Below, piece by piece: positions 45,374 through 58,000 of a DNA stretch of 64,000 nt. Source of the DNA: Diphasiastrum complanatum (Eukaryota > Streptophyta > Lycopodiopsida > Lycopodiales > Lycopodiaceae); contig MU832569.1 of the NCBI GenBank assembly GCA_029204225.1, positions 1 through 64,000 on the forward strand, read 5' to 3'. Made by a program: the position numbers and the translations under genes. The notes under the pieces were generated by a model that saw nothing but the letters and a program-made list of their open reading frames with translations, had not been told where the DNA came from and ran no database searches. How positions within the stretch are numbered: the first letter of the stretch is position 1; every line of letters starts with the position of its first letter.

Positions 45374-46102
45374 TGTAGTGGGCTTCTTTCCTTGCCTAAC
45401 CTGAATCCAAGATCTAGTCAATCTAGCATCAAAGAGACGAAGTTAGTTGTCATGCGTAGGTTCGTTCCCATGAGAGCGATAGTATAGTTCAGATTTCAAC
45501 ATGAATGGAGGATTCACATCTAATTCTAACATCCACATCTATTAACACTACATTCATTAACACTACGCATCCACAACGAAGATAGCTTACTCTTTCTCTC
45601 TCATAAAAAGTACAATAACACACAATCTCAATAACAATCAGATCCAACAATTAGCCAAAACCAAAGAAAGCATGAGAGATGGAGGAAAAGTGATAGAGAG
45701 TAAGGACATTCATCAATCCATTTATGAAGAGAACCAATTTGCTTTATTGAAATGAGGAGATGTACATGTGTAGAAACTCGAGTTGGTCTTTTTTTATAGT
45801 AGAGAGGACCCTGGCCTCTGAATCCTATTGGTCCATTTCTGCCTCTCTAATTATTCAAATTTAAAAAAGAGCGGGAACCATCCAAATTGGAGGGAAACCC
45901 AACTTTATTCACTAGCTTGACATTTAGGCCGTGCGACATTAAAAGTCCCGCAAAAAGGCCTAAAGTCCTTTTATTGACTTTCTAATTAATCAAATCTCTA
46001 TGTGATTATCGGATTGGACTTACACACGCAGGGTGCCAGATCCCTCTCACTTATTAACTAGGGTTAGGATTTCCTTGGGATTCGTAAACCCTCCAAGAGT
46101 CA
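45374..46102 (-). repeat. Gypsy 5' LTR (right copy)
   Basis: It starts TGTAGTGGGCTTC and ends near CCTCCAAGAGTCA. The few differences from its partner imply a fairly young insertion. Confidence 0.92.
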
Positions 46103-48166
46103 TCGAGAAGAACACAAAGGTAACATACATACTACTTCGACTAGTATTCTAGAAATTTCAGAATGACCTAGCCACTTTCCTACATCCTTTGTTTAGTACC
46201 GAACTCCAATGGAGATTAGACTATCTCTTTTTGTCGAAATTTTTTGATTATACCAAAGAACATTAGGAAAGTCCCTGGACTTATTCCAATTTCTTTCGTT
46301 TTTTAGCTAAATTATCAATTTGCCTGAAAGGTATATTAGCCCTAACAATTGTACAAAACCATTTCAATGTTCGAGCTAAGTATGTACATATAGTTACTGA
46401 ATGTTTATCCATGTATATTCTAGAATTGTTGTTTGTTGCTCTTTGGTGCTTTTGATAGTTTTGGTGATTTTTAAACGTTTCTTCAATTTGTTGTTTGCAA
46501 CATTTGGGTCCTTTTCAATCCACTAGCATTTAAACACAATTTCCTTTTGAATGGGTAATTTTTTCAGCTAAGGAGAAATATTTGGAATATTTCCTAAGAT
46601 ATGTCATAGTCGGTAAACATAGACATATGATCAAGTATTGTTTTGACAGATACTTGCAGAGTTAACAAATCTTTGTATAGAAGATTTATGGATTAACTTT
46701 ATAAATGATTTGGGTAAGGATCTAAATGTGGTGTCATACTAGTATAATTGAATTCTTCACCTAGACATTTGAGATTTATGAATCATTGTCAATTAACTTG
46801 AGTATCTGATTACTCCAGGAGAAAGTTGATTTGTAAAATAATTAGCGTGATGTGGATTCACCAAAAACTGATGGTTTTGATTTATATTGCTTGTAAGACG
46901 CATGATTAGTAAATTATTTGGGTTCATCAGTTAAATTATGTGCATTGAATATACAATATTCTTGGGATAGAGTATTCCTTAGATAAGGAATGAACTCAGC
47001 TCAATAGGATAATGAATCTGAGAATAATAACTAAATTGATATTCAGCAGGACTTTGGGTATCTAGATTTGATTCTAGATTGTAATCTAAAATTTTTGTAC
47101 TTGAAGATGATTGTCATTTTGGTATGCGTTCAGTCTTTAATTACCAGTGGTTAATAGACCTTGAATCTTGCACTTCAGTTAAAGAATCCTGTTTGAAGAA
47201 TATTTCTAAATCCAGTCTTTTCTTAGTGGAAAGATTTTGGAATGATTGACGAATCATATGAATCTAAATATTTATGGTTGACGAATCATAAATAGATACT
47301 TAATTATTGTCAAAGGATTTAAAGGAATGGTGATGATTTTTAAGTGTGATGATTAATTTTTGATCTATTATTTGAGTAAGAATTCAGATCAGCGTTTGAA
47401 TCGCTCTACTCCAATATCTTATTGAGAGCCTATGGATCTCACAGATATTCTCACAAGATAAGTTATCTTATTTGTGGAGAATTTAATTAGTCTAGTGGAT
47501 GCTATTCTATTACAGTTTATGGTCTGCAGATGCTTGAGTACAGTTCTTCATTTTATTGGATCTCCAGTTATCATAGGAGACAGACAAGTCTATAAGATGA
47601 ATGAATGCTATTTTCTTGCATTTGGTGCTAGAAATAGGAGTATTTAACTCAAGAGAGTATCTGGGATATTCAGAGTTGAGTTTTAATCATTCTATATCTT
47701 AATGCTTCTCCTAAATATTCTAGTTGAATGAATTATCATATCTTAGAATTGGATTCTAAGGATAGTTGTACTTGGAAGTTTTTTTTATGAATTATCTACT
47801 AGAGTTTGTGGAGAATTTCATACTGTAATTATTATTATTTTCTTTAATTTTAAATCTCCTAAGTTAGTGAATATTTCACTCAGTGGTTCACGTAAGCGTT
47901 TTACATGAAGATGATGCTACTAAATTGTGTTGAGTGTAATTTTGTTGAGAAAATATCTCTCTTAATGTATTTTTCCAAACCAGAGTTTGTACTCCAGAAC
48001 ATAGATTAACGGTTGAAAACAATTTTTTTCTGGATACTTGTTTGATATGAAAGTCAGATTAAGGATGATAATTTTCTCGGTTAATATTGAAAATTAAAGG
48101 AACTATAATTCTTTCCTATTTTGAGGAGCTTCTAAGGAAAGAAGCAGTTTAAGGAGGAAAGAATGT
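46103..48166. other. AT-rich stretch without recognised gene
   Basis: Near 46150-46350 the plus strand reads FLHPLFSTELQWRLDYLFLS and similar coding-like runs with stops. Otherwise it is AT-rich, with no domain, RNA or tandem repeat that I can support. Confidence 0.5.
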
Positions 48167-48490
48167 CATGGCCATATTAGGTTAAGGGCCTGGAATTGTC
48201 CTAATATGGTAGATCGGCCCTCCAGTATTCGAGATTGTTGGTCACGCCATGATTTAATTCCATGTCAAGACCAGTTTGTGACTAATAACCTTGAGAGGAC
48301 CCAGACACTCTAATTGAGACATATTGCATGTTTGTGTGACGGATATAGACAGGAGGACTACATGAAGAGATGTAACCTATTTATAGTTGACCTGCATGGG
48401 GGTTGCATGGTTTCATGCACATGACTCTACTCTCTATATAATGAGGTAGAGATTCTCCCGTCGGCGTGCGAGATTTACAGTGAACAAACA
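48167..48490 (+). repeat. Possible short gypsy LTR
   Basis: GGAGGAAAGAA (48152-48165 region) resembles a polypurine tract and is followed by TGTCATGGCC. The block ends near TTTACAGTGAACA (48490), and degraded gag-like sequence starts downstream. TG...CA ends and position suggest an LTR; no partner is identified. Confidence 0.35.
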
Positions 48491-48559
48491 CATGAGGTGA
48501 AATCGAAGTTGTTCCCCATGTCATTAGTAGCAACACAAGACTGATTTTTCAACCAATCA

Positions 48560-49740
48560 GGAAAGCCAAATGAGAAGAAGTTAAAGCGGCCTTCATCACC
48601 TGCTTTAAACCAAGGAACTTCTTAGAAGACCCATTTCTCCTATTGAGCAAGATCAAGATGGGTAAACGAGAAAGGGTTTAGGACTGCATTGAATGGTGGA
48701 TCAAGCATCTATGATCCGAGTGCAACACAGCCCTGACTCCCGATCATGCGGTGATCATGTGGTTCTTAGCTGGATTACACAAAGTATTATGAGAGAACTT
48801 AAACGATGGGAAATGATGCTACGTTGTAGGAAGCCATGGAAGATGAAGGATCATATGATAATTCGAGCCACATTTATTCACCAATCCATCATCCAACTCC
48901 CTTGGTTGCATCAACCTCCAACGCTTCCAATATGTCGAATGATCTGTTGATGGAACAAATCACTAAACTTCACAAACAGCAGATGGAAGAACTTACAACC
49001 CAGTTTGATTAGAAATTGAAGGCTTTGCAGAGTGTTGTCACGACGTCATCCACAATGCCAAATCAGAGTCAGTCATAGTACCCACGAAGAGAAAATGTAT
49101 GGTGTTCAGTTTGTACCCAGAACCATACCGACAATTAGTGTCTAGTGTTTGAAGCAAAATCTCAAACTAACACATAGGTATTGCCATTTATGTAATGCAT
49201 AATAAGATGAAATTGTGTTATGTCAATTTAACCCCAGGATCATCCAACAAAAGAGGGCGCAATTCTAGACCATTTATCCTTATCATCAGGGGTCACCTAA
49301 TGTGGCACCGCAGGTTGGAGCACCACTAAATCCACAACACATGGCATTACCAGCACCATCGGGGCCAAGCAACAATCAAGTGGCCCAAGTGAACCTGACA
49401 GCAGCAGAGCACGACGTTCTACCTCAACCTGAGCAGTAGCAGTGGTATTGGCCTGATGAGCCATTTGTTGATCTGGCCATCAATGAGTACAATCTACGAC
49501 TGCTACAGATGAGAAAAAGGACACAGAATTGTGGAATGTCCCCACAAGGGGATGTATACACCCTTTTGTTGAGAGTGCAGTTATGGGCACTGCTACAAAA
49601 ATTGCTTATCGGTTTTTCAGGAGTAAAAAAAAAAATAAGGCTCAAAACAACTCTGCTTAAGTCAAAAATTTCCCTCGTGATAGTACTGAGATTAGAAATA
49701 GTTCGGACACATGAATGTAACCATCTCTTTGAGGGAGGGA
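48560..49740 (+). pseudogene. Degraded gypsy-type gag fragment
   Basis: Shifting plus-strand frames give EVKAAFITCFKPRNFLEDPF, CNTALTPDHAVIMWFLAGLH and, near 49505-49600, KGHRIVECPHKGMYTPF followed by CSYGHCYKNC (knuckle-like). The pattern fits a retrotransposon gag with nucleocapsid, but stops are frequent. Confidence 0.45.
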
Positions 49741-52087
49741 CGTAGCTCTACAAGCTAAATGTCAATTAGAGCTTGAAAATTTAGCTCTACAACTCTCTGT
49801 TTGTAAAATCTGTGTCTCACAAATCAAGCAATTTCTAAAATATGTGAAAAAAAGCCTTTTTGACGAATCTTAGAGCAGTCAGTAAATATTAGCATTGATG
49901 AACTAAGGATTTAGCTTATTATGGACATTAGTTGCATTGTTATGGACATTATTGCATTGAGAACCCATATATATAGTTCTAAAACTTCATCTTAAAAAGT
50001 TTTGGTATTTTTTATATGCATCAAAATCTTAAAAAAATTGGGTCATCGTAAATGTATTTTTACACAAAAACACATTGTTTTTTTTAATATTGATTTATTT
50101 AACTTTTAGAGGGAATCTTCTTAGGGGAGACCTTTCGCATTATCCATTCAATAGAAAATTGTGTTTTTAGCTGTTTGGTGCTTTTTAATATTGTGGAACT
50201 TTTGGGTATTGAATGTTTGTGTTGGTACTACTGGAACTTATCGTGTAACAATTTTGATACAACAGACTACCAAAATAGGTGCTTTAATACCTCGTGTCTC
50301 ATTTTCATTCTAAAATCATCCAAATTGGTCTACTGAGATTTGTAGTGTGTACCAGCATTTGGTTCTATTTTTTAAAATTTCATCGTATTTGCAGTTTGCA
50401 CACCCCGATTCGGTCTTTTTAGTACTGCTTTAGTGTTGTTACACCAATTGATAGTATTACTCCAGTAGTCGGGTACTAATTTTACAAATTTTGTACTATT
50501 TTGGTACTATTTTTGTGTTGGTGAAACTCTTGAATACAAGAGAATGGTACTACAATAACTTATCGTGTACTAATTCTGTTCCTCCTTACTAGCCCTCACT
50601 TCGGCACTGCACGTTGATATGGTGGAGCTATGAAAAATCCATAACTTCCTATAGGGGGTGTGCTCCATTATTACAAACCCATGCCCTTCCTTAACAAATT
50701 ACGATGGCAAATGATGGAGGGTATCAACACAAAGATTTACCAATCCCGACATCAACAATCTCGCCTCCAAGAAGCGCAAAAGATCCAGGAGGAAAAAGCT
50801 TCGATTGGTGTGGGATAATTCACTGATTCTTGTTCTGATTGGCCTGAAATCTTCATTGTAGATGAATCTGAGGCAATCTACCTACTGATTATATTTGCGA
50901 AAATTACTCAGGCGAGGGTTGGCCTTGAGTGGCGAAGGTTAGTTGCAACAAAAAACTCAAAATTATGGGTTCTGCGAGGGTTTTGGTTGGAATTAGCTCT
51001 TTCTAGATTTTGGAACTCTTGTAGAGCCTCTTTAATTGCTTGGGAACTCTCGTAGACTCGTTTGTAAGCTTGTCTCAGAGAGATCAAGCTTCAGCAGGAG
51101 TGGCGACGGTTGCTAAGCAGTTTTTTAATTTTTTTGGAGTGTTGTTTTTATTCTAAAACAAATGTTTTTTAAATTTGATATTTTTTTTAAGATTATACTA
51201 CATGAACATGTTTCTATAATTCAAATGAACCTATATTCAAAAGATAGCAAATTGTATTTTGATGAACCTATTTAAAACTTGATGGCTAAGATTTTCACCA
51301 ACAAGTTTTGTTATCATCGAGTGTTTATTCTCTGTTCTTGTGTGCTTGTGTATTTCTACTATATGGTCAATAGTGTGTCCATGTATGACATGCATTGAGT
51401 TATCATTTTCCTACAAAAATGAAGCAAGAGAAAAAGCTTTTAAATGAAAATATGTTTTTGAAATAAATCTATCTCTGTCAAAAATTGTGTACACACTTAT
51501 CCGTATTGCTAAATTCACTATAGGCTCATCGATAAAGCAATTATAGAGGTAAGTGCTCCCATTTTCTCTGCATCATAGGAATCCTGATTCTCTTCGAAAA
51601 GGGAAAAGTAGATAAAAAGTTAGGGTGCACTCACTATCTCAAAAATGATGAAGCCCTCTCTTATTGTGCAGACTTCTGGCCGCATATTGTATTTACCCTC
51701 TAAATATCAGGTAAAAGGAGGACGACCCTTAACGCTTCAGCAAAAGCTCCTGTAGTTCTGTGAAGTCCAAATTTGAAAATGCTGGAGATGAACACAGTGA
51801 CGGTCTAAGTCTCAGCAGCTCTGACAAGCTGTACTTCCTTCTTTCATCTGTCAAATCAGGACACTTGTTCAAATTTGTTTGGAACTAATATTTATAACGT
51901 ATATTCCTACACTTCTTTTGTGTTAAAGTAAGAATATCCTTCTAGGTTATTACGGGATAATAAATGTATGCACCTTAAGAACATGGATGAGATAGTGCTG
52001 CTAGGGATGCTGCACAAGATAGCAAACAATGTGGAGAACAAAACACAGCAGTATGATTCTAATTAGGAAAATTTGATGATGGAGAAA
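49741..52087. other. Intergenic, downstream of the LRR gene
   Basis: AT-rich. A short plus-strand coding-like piece at 50704-50815 (MANDGGYQHKDLPIPTSTIS) is not recognised. The part next to 52087 presumably includes the LRR gene's 3' UTR; no clear polyadenylation site can be fixed. Confidence 0.45.
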
Positions 52088-55000
52088 CTAAATACCAGCG
52101 CAAACATTGCTACTTTCACCCTTCCTTATTGTGTTTCCAGTGCTGTTGATCCCTCGAGTCCTTCTATCTCTTATATTTTTCATTGAGGTAATGTCACTTC
52201 TACTAGAATGAAACCCATGGGACTTAAGCTCTCTTGAATTAAACTTGTCTTGAGAGAATTGGTCTATTCCAATCTTTTGGTTTGTTGAATTTGCAACATG
52301 TTTGGGTCTCGCAGTGTCATCGATCTTTTCCATAACCAACTCATGCCTCAACAGTATTTGCGGGTTCCTTTCAGAGAATTGAAGCAGGGATGTCTTGGTG
52401 AGTAACCAACAATCTGTAACATCAAGCTCTTGCAACATTGGAGGCGGTTGGAAAGTAGACAAGCCAGAATCTGTCAAAATGGACCCCTGGAAATAAAGGG
52501 TGACAAGCTTCAAAAGACCAGATAAAGAATGAAAGGACGTGTCAGACAAAAAATCACTGCGAAGGAAAAGATGTGACAGCTGCTGTAATGAAGCAAGCCG
52601 TCGGCAACTTTTATCTGTAATTCCAGAGCTACGTAGATCAAGGAATCGTAAGTGACAAAGTTGTTTCAAAGTTGACATTGACCAGGTTTTTTCTCCACAA
52701 ATTATATTTGCACCTGCATCAACAACAAAGGGATATTTTGAAGCATACACTCCCTTCACTTGCAGAGCGTAATATGATATACCAAGTCTCAGAAGTGCGG
52801 CCTAACAAAATGAAGATCACAAACTGTAAAATAATTACAAGAAACTTTGCACACATATTCTGGAAACTCACCAAAGGGCAGGAGCTATACCAAGACACTG
52901 TCTAGAGATGAAGCGATCAATATAGCATTGGTTAATTTTATACTTAAATCGATAAGCTGACTGTCATCTGCTACCAAATTTCTGCATCCATAATTTTTTT
53001 TTAATCTGTTGAATACCAACTGCAGAATATATATGCAGACCCTCTCACATATAAATACCCATTCCTAAGGTTTTTCCTTAGAAACAGGTACGGAACAGTT
53101 CCTAATAAAACTTACATAATTAGTAGTAGAGATGTTTTGTAAGTCCATCTACAGCATTTGTTGAGATACAAATCGTTCTTTTGTTATCTAAAACCAAAAA
53201 GCCTTTTTCACACACGAACTTCGGAACTTAGGAATAGGAACAAGAAGTTAGGAATAGGAACTTACGAACAAAAACAGGAACTTAGGAATAGGAATAGGAA
53301 CACGAACAGAATGTGAACCTTTTAGGAACCTCAAGAACCAGTCGTCTTTGATCATTTTGATTAACAGGTTTTCACTCAGGCTATACTGGGATTATAGGGG
53401 AGTTTTAAAAATTTTGAATTGATTGTTTTTTACCTGAATAACCGTCCCCTAGGTGCCTAGGGACGGCATGGAACCAATCCTAGGAACTATGCGAGTCCCA
53501 CATAACAGTTTCGTCCGTCACTCACTTCTTTAACTGCCTTATCATATGCCATCCTCAAAAGCTATGATGACCATGTGACTATAGAGAATAACAAACTACA
53601 AAGTGCATACATTTGCAAGTGTGCAGTAGCCATACTTTTTCTGAAACAACAAACTCATTGAACCACCCTAAAATAACAAACTACAAAGAGCATACATTTG
53701 CAAGTGTGCAGTAGCCATACTTTTCTGAAACAACAAATTCATTGAACCACCCTAAAATTAGTCCAAACTGATAAGTCATTCATAATTACCTTTCACTTTT
53801 GTGTGGCTAAGGTCCATTGTCTGCAACAAAGGCATCAAACCCAGGTAGAGAAAGACCGAGTCGTCAACAGTAGTTCCAGTTAATGAGATAAATTCCAATT
53901 TAGAAACGTGTCCAGATAGAACAGCAACTCCTTCAAGTCCAACTTTTGTATGACCAAGGTTAAGATATCTAAGCTCCTGGCCATTTGCTGCTACGATATG
54001 CATGACAGCATCCGTTGCCCCAGTAGAGCTCAAGTCCAACTTTTGAAGTCCTCGAATGCCATACAGGAAGCTGAAAGATGATATGTTAGATGCTGATAAA
54101 ACAAGTGACGACAGCTTTCTGACAATAACTCCACCAAGTGCTCTCAAAGGATCCGCAATAACAGATCCAGACAGATAAAGCTGCTCAAGCTTTACTGGTT
54201 GTTCAGCAATACCCTCAAATATGGAAACAACTGTGCAATTGCAGAGGTTCAATGACACAAGAGACAACAAGGGCGGAATTATGGTAATATTTGTCCAAGA
54301 AAGGTTCAAAGTCCTCAGGTTCTGAAATGCTTTTAAATAACATGCTCCATTGTTGGAAATTTTTGTGCCCCACAAATCCAAATGTGTCAACCCACATAAC
54401 ACCTGTACGATTAACATATGGGTTCAGACTACTGCTTCCTTCAAAAGTCACAGATTCTGTTCATAAAATACATCACATTGATTGACATTCACTGTAAAGT
54501 GTAGACAATCACCGTCTATGCAATTACTCTTTAAGAATGAATGCATAAAGCACCTTCAGAAATATTTGCATTACAAGGGATGTGCTATGAATTATGCAAT
54601 TATAACTTTGGCTCTTGAGTAAATGCAAGTTGAATCCTCATCATACTTTCAAGCAATTAGAGTAAATAAGGAGTTAAAAACTTGGATACGAAGTGTCTTA
54701 ACTGTGCAAAAGAAAAAATTATTTCACACTAGAGACCAAAAGTTTCATGTGCATGCTTTAACACTCACTCCTAAACTTGGAAAGGTAAAACAATTTGCTT
54801 GTTTAGCGCACCCCAAAATTTCCAATATATCAGAAAAACAGAGATTCATAAGTATGTGGGTACCATAAAATGCAGAACAGATAATGCTGTTTACTTAACT
54901 AGAAAGAAAAAATTTAAAGCTTTAATCTTAAGGAATGTAGAAAAATTGAGTAGCTAGGGATTATCTGCAAAGAATAGTTCTTGATTTAATCATTAAAAAT

Positions 55001-58000
55001 AACTTCCTAGCCACATCAAATAACAAAAATAGCTAAAGCATTCAAAATCCTTCAAACAATCAAACATTTCCATTGCAGAAAGACAATGCGAAGCTGGTAT
55101 ATCCATATCACCTTCTGTCAATGAACCATTGTGCAAGAATGACAAATAGTGGGTAACATAGTATTTCTAACTTATCCCTATCTCTTTGAATTACAATAGG
55201 AAGACATGGAACCATCATGTCCCATAGTGTGGTAACTGTAAAAGCAATGATAGATGGAGTATGCTATTCAGACTACACTTACTCAAATGTGATAAGAGGG
55301 GATAGATATGGAAGCGTAACTGGAAGAGTAGAACTGACCGAAAAAGTTGAACTTGGAATCCAGTATAAAATGGGAAGGAGCAAGTCGTGACTAAAATATA
55401 GAAAGGAGCCATTTGATTTTCTGATATACGAGTGGATGTCTCTCAATTGCACGTGTATAAACTAAGTTAACTTCTCATCTACTATAAGCAAGACTCTATC
55501 AAATGACTCATATGCATGTATCTTGCTCCAAAAGAACTTCTCATTCGTGTGTGCCACGCTGCTATCTATAGGTGTCTCTATTAGAGTGATCCTCTCTGAA
55601 CTCTCAAAGAGTGTAAGAGTACTGTGAAGGATCTAGCCCAAAGCAGTCAACTACATGCACTGAAAATATGCCAAAGCAACACTCAAGAAGTGATTAAAGG
55701 TTCGTATATGGACAGCAACCAGAAATTGTAACTTGTTTAGGGTTCTCCAATGAATAGTGAAGGTACTGTATATAGACAACAACTGAAAGAGAACATGCAA
55801 ATTTGCCAAAAACCACTATTAAGGGCATCAAACCCTCTGTTTTGGACCTACACATAGAAGACAATAAGCCATGATATGAAGCTTATAAAAGGCCAGAGGC
55901 CAATAGAAGAGGTTGTATAAAGGGTATCTCCTTCATCTTCAAACTAACAATGTGAAAAACAAGCTAAAAATTTTGTTTTGCAAAGTGAAAGATGTGTTCC
56001 CCATGATGAAAACATGTTAATGGCACGCACAAAAAGTTCTTTGTGTCGCTGGAAAGTGCTTTGGTATCAAGTTATGAATGTATCCATGCAAAATTGTGCA
56101 TAGAATAATGAAATATACAGCAGCAGTATAACAATGTCAATACAACACAAAAAAATTAATGGTGTATGCGCTCCTATACAGAAACACTGATAGATTTTCT
56201 CCTATAAAGATGCTCAGCAAGAATTTCTTGCAAAGAACTCCTGAAGAACTAACATCATCAGTTGACTAAATTTGCTCCTACCCTTACATGGGATGTTGAC
56301 TGACCTACATCTCTATTTTAGAAGTTCATGGGTTCAGAAATAGATATACATTCTCCTACCCTAAGTCATGGCCTGTTGACACACCTGCTCCTATTTCTTA
56401 GGGTTCAGAAATAGAGATATACATTCTCCCACCCTAAGTCATGGCCTGTTGATGAACCTGCTCCTATTTTTTAGGAAATAGAGATCTTCATAAAAAGTCC
56501 AGCTCCTACTCTTTTGAAACATCAGTCAGCACATCAGTGAGGCCAGCAACTCAGGCCACTTTTTCATAATAGAAAAAGTACTATCTGCAACTTTCACAAA
56601 TCACAATTCACATTTTTGAAAATTAGTAATTACAGTTTCAAAAACTATGCCAAGGGGCATAGCAAAATCTAACATTCACAAGCTTTTGAATGATTCAACA
56701 TCATGTTACAAAAAAGCATTTTGATTTAACAATACACATAGAAATCCCTAGTAGAGCACCAAAATATGAAGATTCATAAAAGGAAGAAAGAAGATCTAGA
56801 TTCCTACAATAACACTGACAACACCCTAGGGTTGGAAGAGTTTTGGATGCTTGTCTTTCAACATGCAACATGCACGGTAGCAACAAGAAAAGCTTCGTTG
56901 CTATTTGGAAAATGTTTGGATGGGGCCATCAGGACCTATTTTCTTAAAAGTGGGATAAATGTGTCCGTGGATTATAGGTTGTGATGAAAATATTGAGATG
57001 ATTAAAAAGTTTTTTTGCATGAAAAATATGGCTTATAGTACTCAATAAACTGACGATATTTTGGCTTTCACATGCTCAAATATCAAGGTTTTTTATTTAC
57101 TTAAACCCCTGCCACTTAATTAACGTGTCTATGGGTCATAGAACCCACGGTTCTGGGAACCGTGGGTTCTGGGAACCGTGGGTTCTGGGAACCGTGGAAG
57201 GAACCGTACCACAGTTCCTTGAACCGTGGTACGGTTTATGTAAAAAAATAATTAATTAATTAATTAATTAATTTTCCTAAATTTCCCCCCAAAACCCCTC
57301 AAAGCTAGTTTAAGCTAGTTTTTGTCCCTCTCTCTCTCTGTGTCTCCCACTCTCTTATCAATTTGGGAGATTAAGTCATTTGAAGTAAATAATCTAAGTA
57401 GGGAGAATCTGCTTTTTCTCAAAAACAATTGGCATTTTTTTACCATTTTTTTGGGCTATTTTTGGGGGCTGGGACAAAAAACAAATTAATTAATTAATTA
57501 ATTAATTATTCAGTGCGGTTCACCACGGTTCTGGGCAAAAATTTTAAAGAACCGTACGGTTCACTGTACGGTTCTCAGAACCATGGTGAATCGTTAACGG
57601 TTCATTGATTCTATGCTATGGGTCAAGACAAACAAAAACAAAAATGCAGGTCACAATTGAAACGTTTTAAATTTCTGTTTGAAAAATGTTTATAACTCAA
57701 ACATGTGATTGCCACCTTGGTGACATGTGATATCGCCGCCAGAACTCCTAATTAACTAGGACAAATCAATCAATATATGCAATTGGGTCACAAGGTAACC
57801 TTCCAATTTATACTCTGTCAAAAAAAGTCCGCAAATTCCTTACAACAATTTTGTGCAGTTCAGCAACAATCCTCGGCCTCTGCTTTAAGTAGATAACATG
57901 CCTCAAAGTTTGAAGTTCACACTCTTTGAGCTTTGATGGTCCATACCCAAGCAACTTGTATCAAAACCATTTGGCTGACTGTAAATTTTGATATTTATAT

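Larger units (their letters stand above)
37997..46102 (-). mobile_element. Ty3/gypsy element with truncated pol and an accessory reading frame
   Basis: The LTRs are 37997-38727 and 45374-46102, about 725 bp and nearly identical except for small indels. Just inside the right LTR the minus strand reads TGGCGTCGTTGCGAGGG (45353-45369), like the TGGCGCCGTTGCCGGGG primer site typical of plant Tat/Athila gypsy elements. A purine tract, GGTGGGGGA, lies inside the left LTR. Minus-strand order is leader, gag, protease, linker, RT start, then about 3 kb that is not RT, RNase H or integrase. TCAT adjoins both outer ends (37993-37996, 46100-46103), so exact LTR ends are uncertain by a few bases. Confidence 0.9.

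Noticed and set aside
52672-53100. An extra LRR exon between exons 4 and 5 (reading ...DSVL at about 52895-52910)
   Set aside because: The direct join of 53790 to 52713 keeps phase and matches family length; the extra piece would introduce a stop.
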